Source: Microbacterium hydrocarbonoxydans (GTDB lineage: Bacteria > Actinomycetota > Actinomycetes > Actinomycetales > Microbacteriaceae). From it: a stretch of DNA of 64,000 nt. The stretch lies in assembly GCF_900105205.1 (NCBI RefSeq), contig NZ_FNSQ01000005.1, forward strand, positions 2,418,001 through 2,482,000, in the 5' to 3' direction. The notes under the pieces are model-generated. The model searched no databases and was not told the DNA's origin. It saw nothing but the letters and a program-made list of their open reading frames with translations. Below, piece by piece: positions 62,127 to 64,000 of the stretch (its first letter is position 1; each line of letters opens with the position of its first letter). The position numbers and the translations under genes were made by a program.

Positions 62127-63434
62127 GTGTTCGTCACCGGTCGTCTCGCGCTCGCCGTCGCCGTCGGCATCGTCCCGCTCGTCCTCACCGGGCTCGCGGG
62201 ATATCCGCCGTACGCGGCGCTCGGGATCTGGGTCGCTCTGTGCCTGCTGCTGGTCGGAATCGACGTGCTCCTCGCGCCGAGTCCGCACACGGTCGTCGTG
62301 ACCAGACGGGTGCCTGCCCGCACGAGACTCGGGGAGCCGGTGCCGGTCAGCCTGGCACTGCAGAATCAGGGCTCACGAACGCTGCACGCGCTGATCCGCG
62401 ACGCGTGGCAGCCGACGGCCGGCGCGAGCGACGCCCGCCATCGGCTGACGGTGCCGCCCGGCGAACGCCGACGTGTCGCCGTGCCCCTGCTCCCCCGCCG
62501 CCGTGGGGAGCTGTCGAGCGAGTTCGTGATGATCCGCTCCCAGGGCCCACTGGGGCTCGCCGGGCGTCAGGCACGTCATCGTGTCCGCGGCTCCATCCGC
62601 GTGCTCCCCGCCTTCTCGTCCCGCAAGCACCTGCCCTCGCGCCTCGCGAGGCTGCGTGAGCTCGACGGCAACACCAGCATTCAGGTGCGCGGGCAGGGCA
62701 CGGAGTTCGACTCGCTGCGCGAGTATGTGCGGGGCGACGACGTGCGATCGATCGACTGGCGGGCGACAGCACGCGCCGGCACCACGATGCTGCGCACCTG
62801 GCGCCCGGAGCGCGACCGTCACGTCGTGATCATCATCGACACCGGCCGCACGGCTGCTGCGCGCGTCGGGGACGGGACCAGGGTCGACGCATCGCTCGAG
62901 GCCGCCCTGCTGCTCTCCGCTCTCGCCGCGCGTGCCGGCGACCACGTGCATCTGCTGATGTACGACCGCGTGGTGCGCGCCAGGGTGACCGGTGTCGAGG
63001 GCGCGGCTCTGCTTCCCGCACTGACCGACGCGATGTCCCCGGTGCACGCGCGCCTCGTGGACACGGACTGGCACGGGGCCTTCGCCGCGGTCCGCACCCT
63101 CACCACGCGTCCAGCGCTCATCGTCGTGCTGACCGCTCAGGACGCCGCCGAATCCGCGCGGGGCTTCCTCGGCGCGTTCCCCGATGCGTCGAGGGCCACC
63201 TCCATCCTGGTCGGCTCCGTGACCGACGACGGCATCGCGCGTCTTGCGATGCAGCGCGGCTCGCGGGAGGAGATCTACCTCGCCGCTGCAGCGGAGCGGA
63301 CGATGCGCGACGCCGAGAACGTCGCCGACGCCGTGCGACGTGCCGGCGGCGAAGCGATCGCGGCGGACCCGGAGAGCCTTCCGCCGCGGATCGCCGACCG
63401 CTACCTCGAACTGAAGGCGGCTGGGCGACTGTGA
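62127..63434 (+). CDS. DUF58 domain protein
   Basis: 435 residues, GTG directly after the moxR stop. Two N-terminal membrane helices (LALAVAVGIVPLVLTGLAGYPPYAALGIWVALCLLLV region) are followed by a long beta-rich part and the DUF58 motif REYVRGDDVRSIDWRATARAGTTMLR near 195-220, then a VWA-like fold (VVIIIDTGRTAAARVG with a partial MIDAS). DUF58 proteins are presumed targets of MoxR. The stop overlaps the next gene's start. Confidence 0.9.
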   Translation: MFVTGRLALAVAVGIVPLVLTGLAGYPPYAALGIWVALCLLLVGIDVLLAPSPHTVVVTRRVPARTRLGEPVPVSLALQNQGSRTLHALIRDAWQPTAGASDARHRLTVPPGERRRVAVPLLPRRRGELSSEFVMIRSQGPLGLAGRQARHRVRGSIRVLPAFSSRKHLPSRLARLRELDGNTSIQVRGQGTEFDSLREYVRGDDVRSIDWRATARAGTTMLRTWRPERDRHVVIIIDTGRTAAARVGDGTRVDASLEAALLLSALAARAGDHVHLLMYDRVVRARVTGVEGAALLPALTDAMSPVHARLVDTDWHGAFAAVRTLTTRPALIVVLTAQDAAESARGFLGAFPDASRATSILVGSVTDDGIARLAMQRGSREEIYLAAAAERTMRDAENVADAVRRAGGEAIAADPESLPPRIADRYLELKAAGRL

Positions 63435-64000
63435 CCCCGTCTGCACCGGGAGGGAGCAGCGACGGCATCCCTGCGACCTTCGATGTCCTGGCCCCGTCGA
63501 CCATGACGGCGCGCCTCACCGCGGAGGCCTTCGGCACGGCGATCCTGGTGCTGAGCATCGTCGGCGCCGCACTCTTCGCCTCCGGCATCGAAGAGGTCGA
63601 CGCAGGCACCGGGATCGGCTTCGTCGGCGTGGCACTGGCCGCCGGCCTCGCGCTCACCGTCTCGTGGTACGCGTTCGGACCGATCTCCGGCGGCCACTTC
63701 AACCCGGCGGTCAGCATCGGGTTCGCAGCGGCGGGACGGATGCCGTGGCGCGACGTGCCCGCCTACGTCCTGGCGCAGTTCATCGGGGGGCTCGTCGCAT
63801 CCACCCTGATCTTCCTCGTCGGGCTCTTCGGCCCGGACGGCTGGCTCGAGGCGAAGCGCACGACCGGATTCGCGAGCAACGGCTTCGGCTCCGCATCCCC
63901 CGCCGGATTCGGGATCTGGGCGGCGATCATCGTCGAGGCGCTGTTCGCGGCGATCTTCGTGCTGGTGGTCCTCGGGGCGACGCACCCGGTGCGGGGCTCG
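63431..64000 (+). CDS. MIP family aquaporin/glycerol channel, 5' part (runs off window)
   Basis: 190 codons are present to the window end; the GTG start overlaps the DUF58 stop by 4 bases (GTGA). A 30-residue hydrophilic head is followed by the MIP fold: RLTAEAFGTAILVLSIVGAALF, then SGGHFNPAVSIGFAAAGRMPW with the first NPA near residue 92, then YVLAQFIGGLVASTLIF. The second NPA motif would lie beyond the window. The first half suits an AqpZ-like or GlpF-like pore; selectivity needs the rest. It looks like the end member of the MoxR/DUF58 operon, although it is functionally unlike it. Confidence 0.88.
   Translation, partial: MTPSAPGGSSDGIPATFDVLAPSTMTARLTAEAFGTAILVLSIVGAALFASGIEEVDAGTGIGFVGVALAAGLALTVSWYAFGPISGGHFNPAVSIGFAAAGRMPWRDVPAYVLAQFIGGLVASTLIFLVGLFGPDGWLEAKRTTGFASNGFGSASPAGFGIWAAIIVEALFAAIFVLVVLGATHPVRGS

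Noticed and set aside
59847-62288. Minus-strand open frame of 813 codons antisense to the DUF4350/MoxR genes
   Set aside because: No recognisable motif, and the plus-strand genes are clear.

Overview
The window is high-GC actinobacterial chromosome. Gene content and gene order (DUF3097, fused Kgd, GuaB1, WhiB1, RsrA/SigR, PdtaS, MtrAB-LpqB-ComF-HPF-SecA, Rv3235-like protein) point to Microbacteriaceae, most likely Microbacterium or a close relative; this placement is an inference. The DNA is almost fully coding: no gap exceeds 300 bases, and I saw no rRNA, tRNA, insertion sequence, prophage or CRISPR array. It looks like core genome with a few accessory touches.

Layout. 0-4.9 kb: DUF3097 protein (cut by the window edge), a TPM-domain membrane protein with PspA, an arginase-family enzyme and a small HExxH protein. 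4.9-6.6 kb: a leftward operon (AhpD-like protein, tyrosine phosphatase, siderophore-interacting-like protein) with a candidate iron box inside it. 6.7-12.7 kb: an alpha/beta hydrolase, then a five-gene peptide/nickel-type ABC importer whose first ATPase gene carries a -1 frameshift. 12.7-16.4 kb: GNAT, Ung, SDR, and a DMT exporter divergent from a TetR regulator across a large palindrome. 16.5-20.2 kb: metY, an EEP-family membrane protein and metX. 20.2-29.4 kb: Nudix, MFS, AraC/DUF2000, thiamine-binding protein, GT87, NnrD, an OYE-type flavoenzyme and two CNNM/CorC proteins. 29.5-36.2 kb: guaB1 divergent from kgd, then eis. 36.2-50 kb: rsrA-sigR, aroA-rsgA-bcp, whiB1, pdtaS, an Rv3235-like gene, a poorly known block (43-45.9 kb) with an SAF protein and a CpaE/ParA-like ATPase, an aminotransferase, and secA. 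50-57.7 kb: PadR, a coiled-coil paralogue of the TPM protein tail, then hpf, comF, lpqB, mtrB, mtrA. 57.8-64 kb: a stress/envelope-type operon of a membrane protein with a Pro/Gln repeat tail, DUF4129, DUF4350, MoxR, DUF58, and an aquaporin cut by the window end.

Functional themes. The right half carries the same set of genes as the Mycobacterium tuberculosis whiB1-to-mtrA neighbourhood (Rv3219-Rv3246c, from memory), partly rearranged. It joins redox control (SigR/RsrA, WhiB1), envelope control (MtrAB-LpqB), secretion (SecA) and ribosome hibernation (HPF). Many genes in the window have a TANNNT hexamer ending 6-7 bases before the start codon, which is what leaderless transcription predicts.

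Most notable observations: the 17-base inverted repeat that contains both start codons of the DMT/TetR pair; the frameshifted ABC ATPase in an otherwise intact operon; two perfect DnaA-box 9-mers at the same distance upstream of two poorly characterised genes, one of which heads the SAF/ParA-like pair; the TPM-tail paralogue lacking the TPM domain; and the iron-box-like site in front of the siderophore-interacting-like gene. I did not find a convincing wholly new defence or mobile system.
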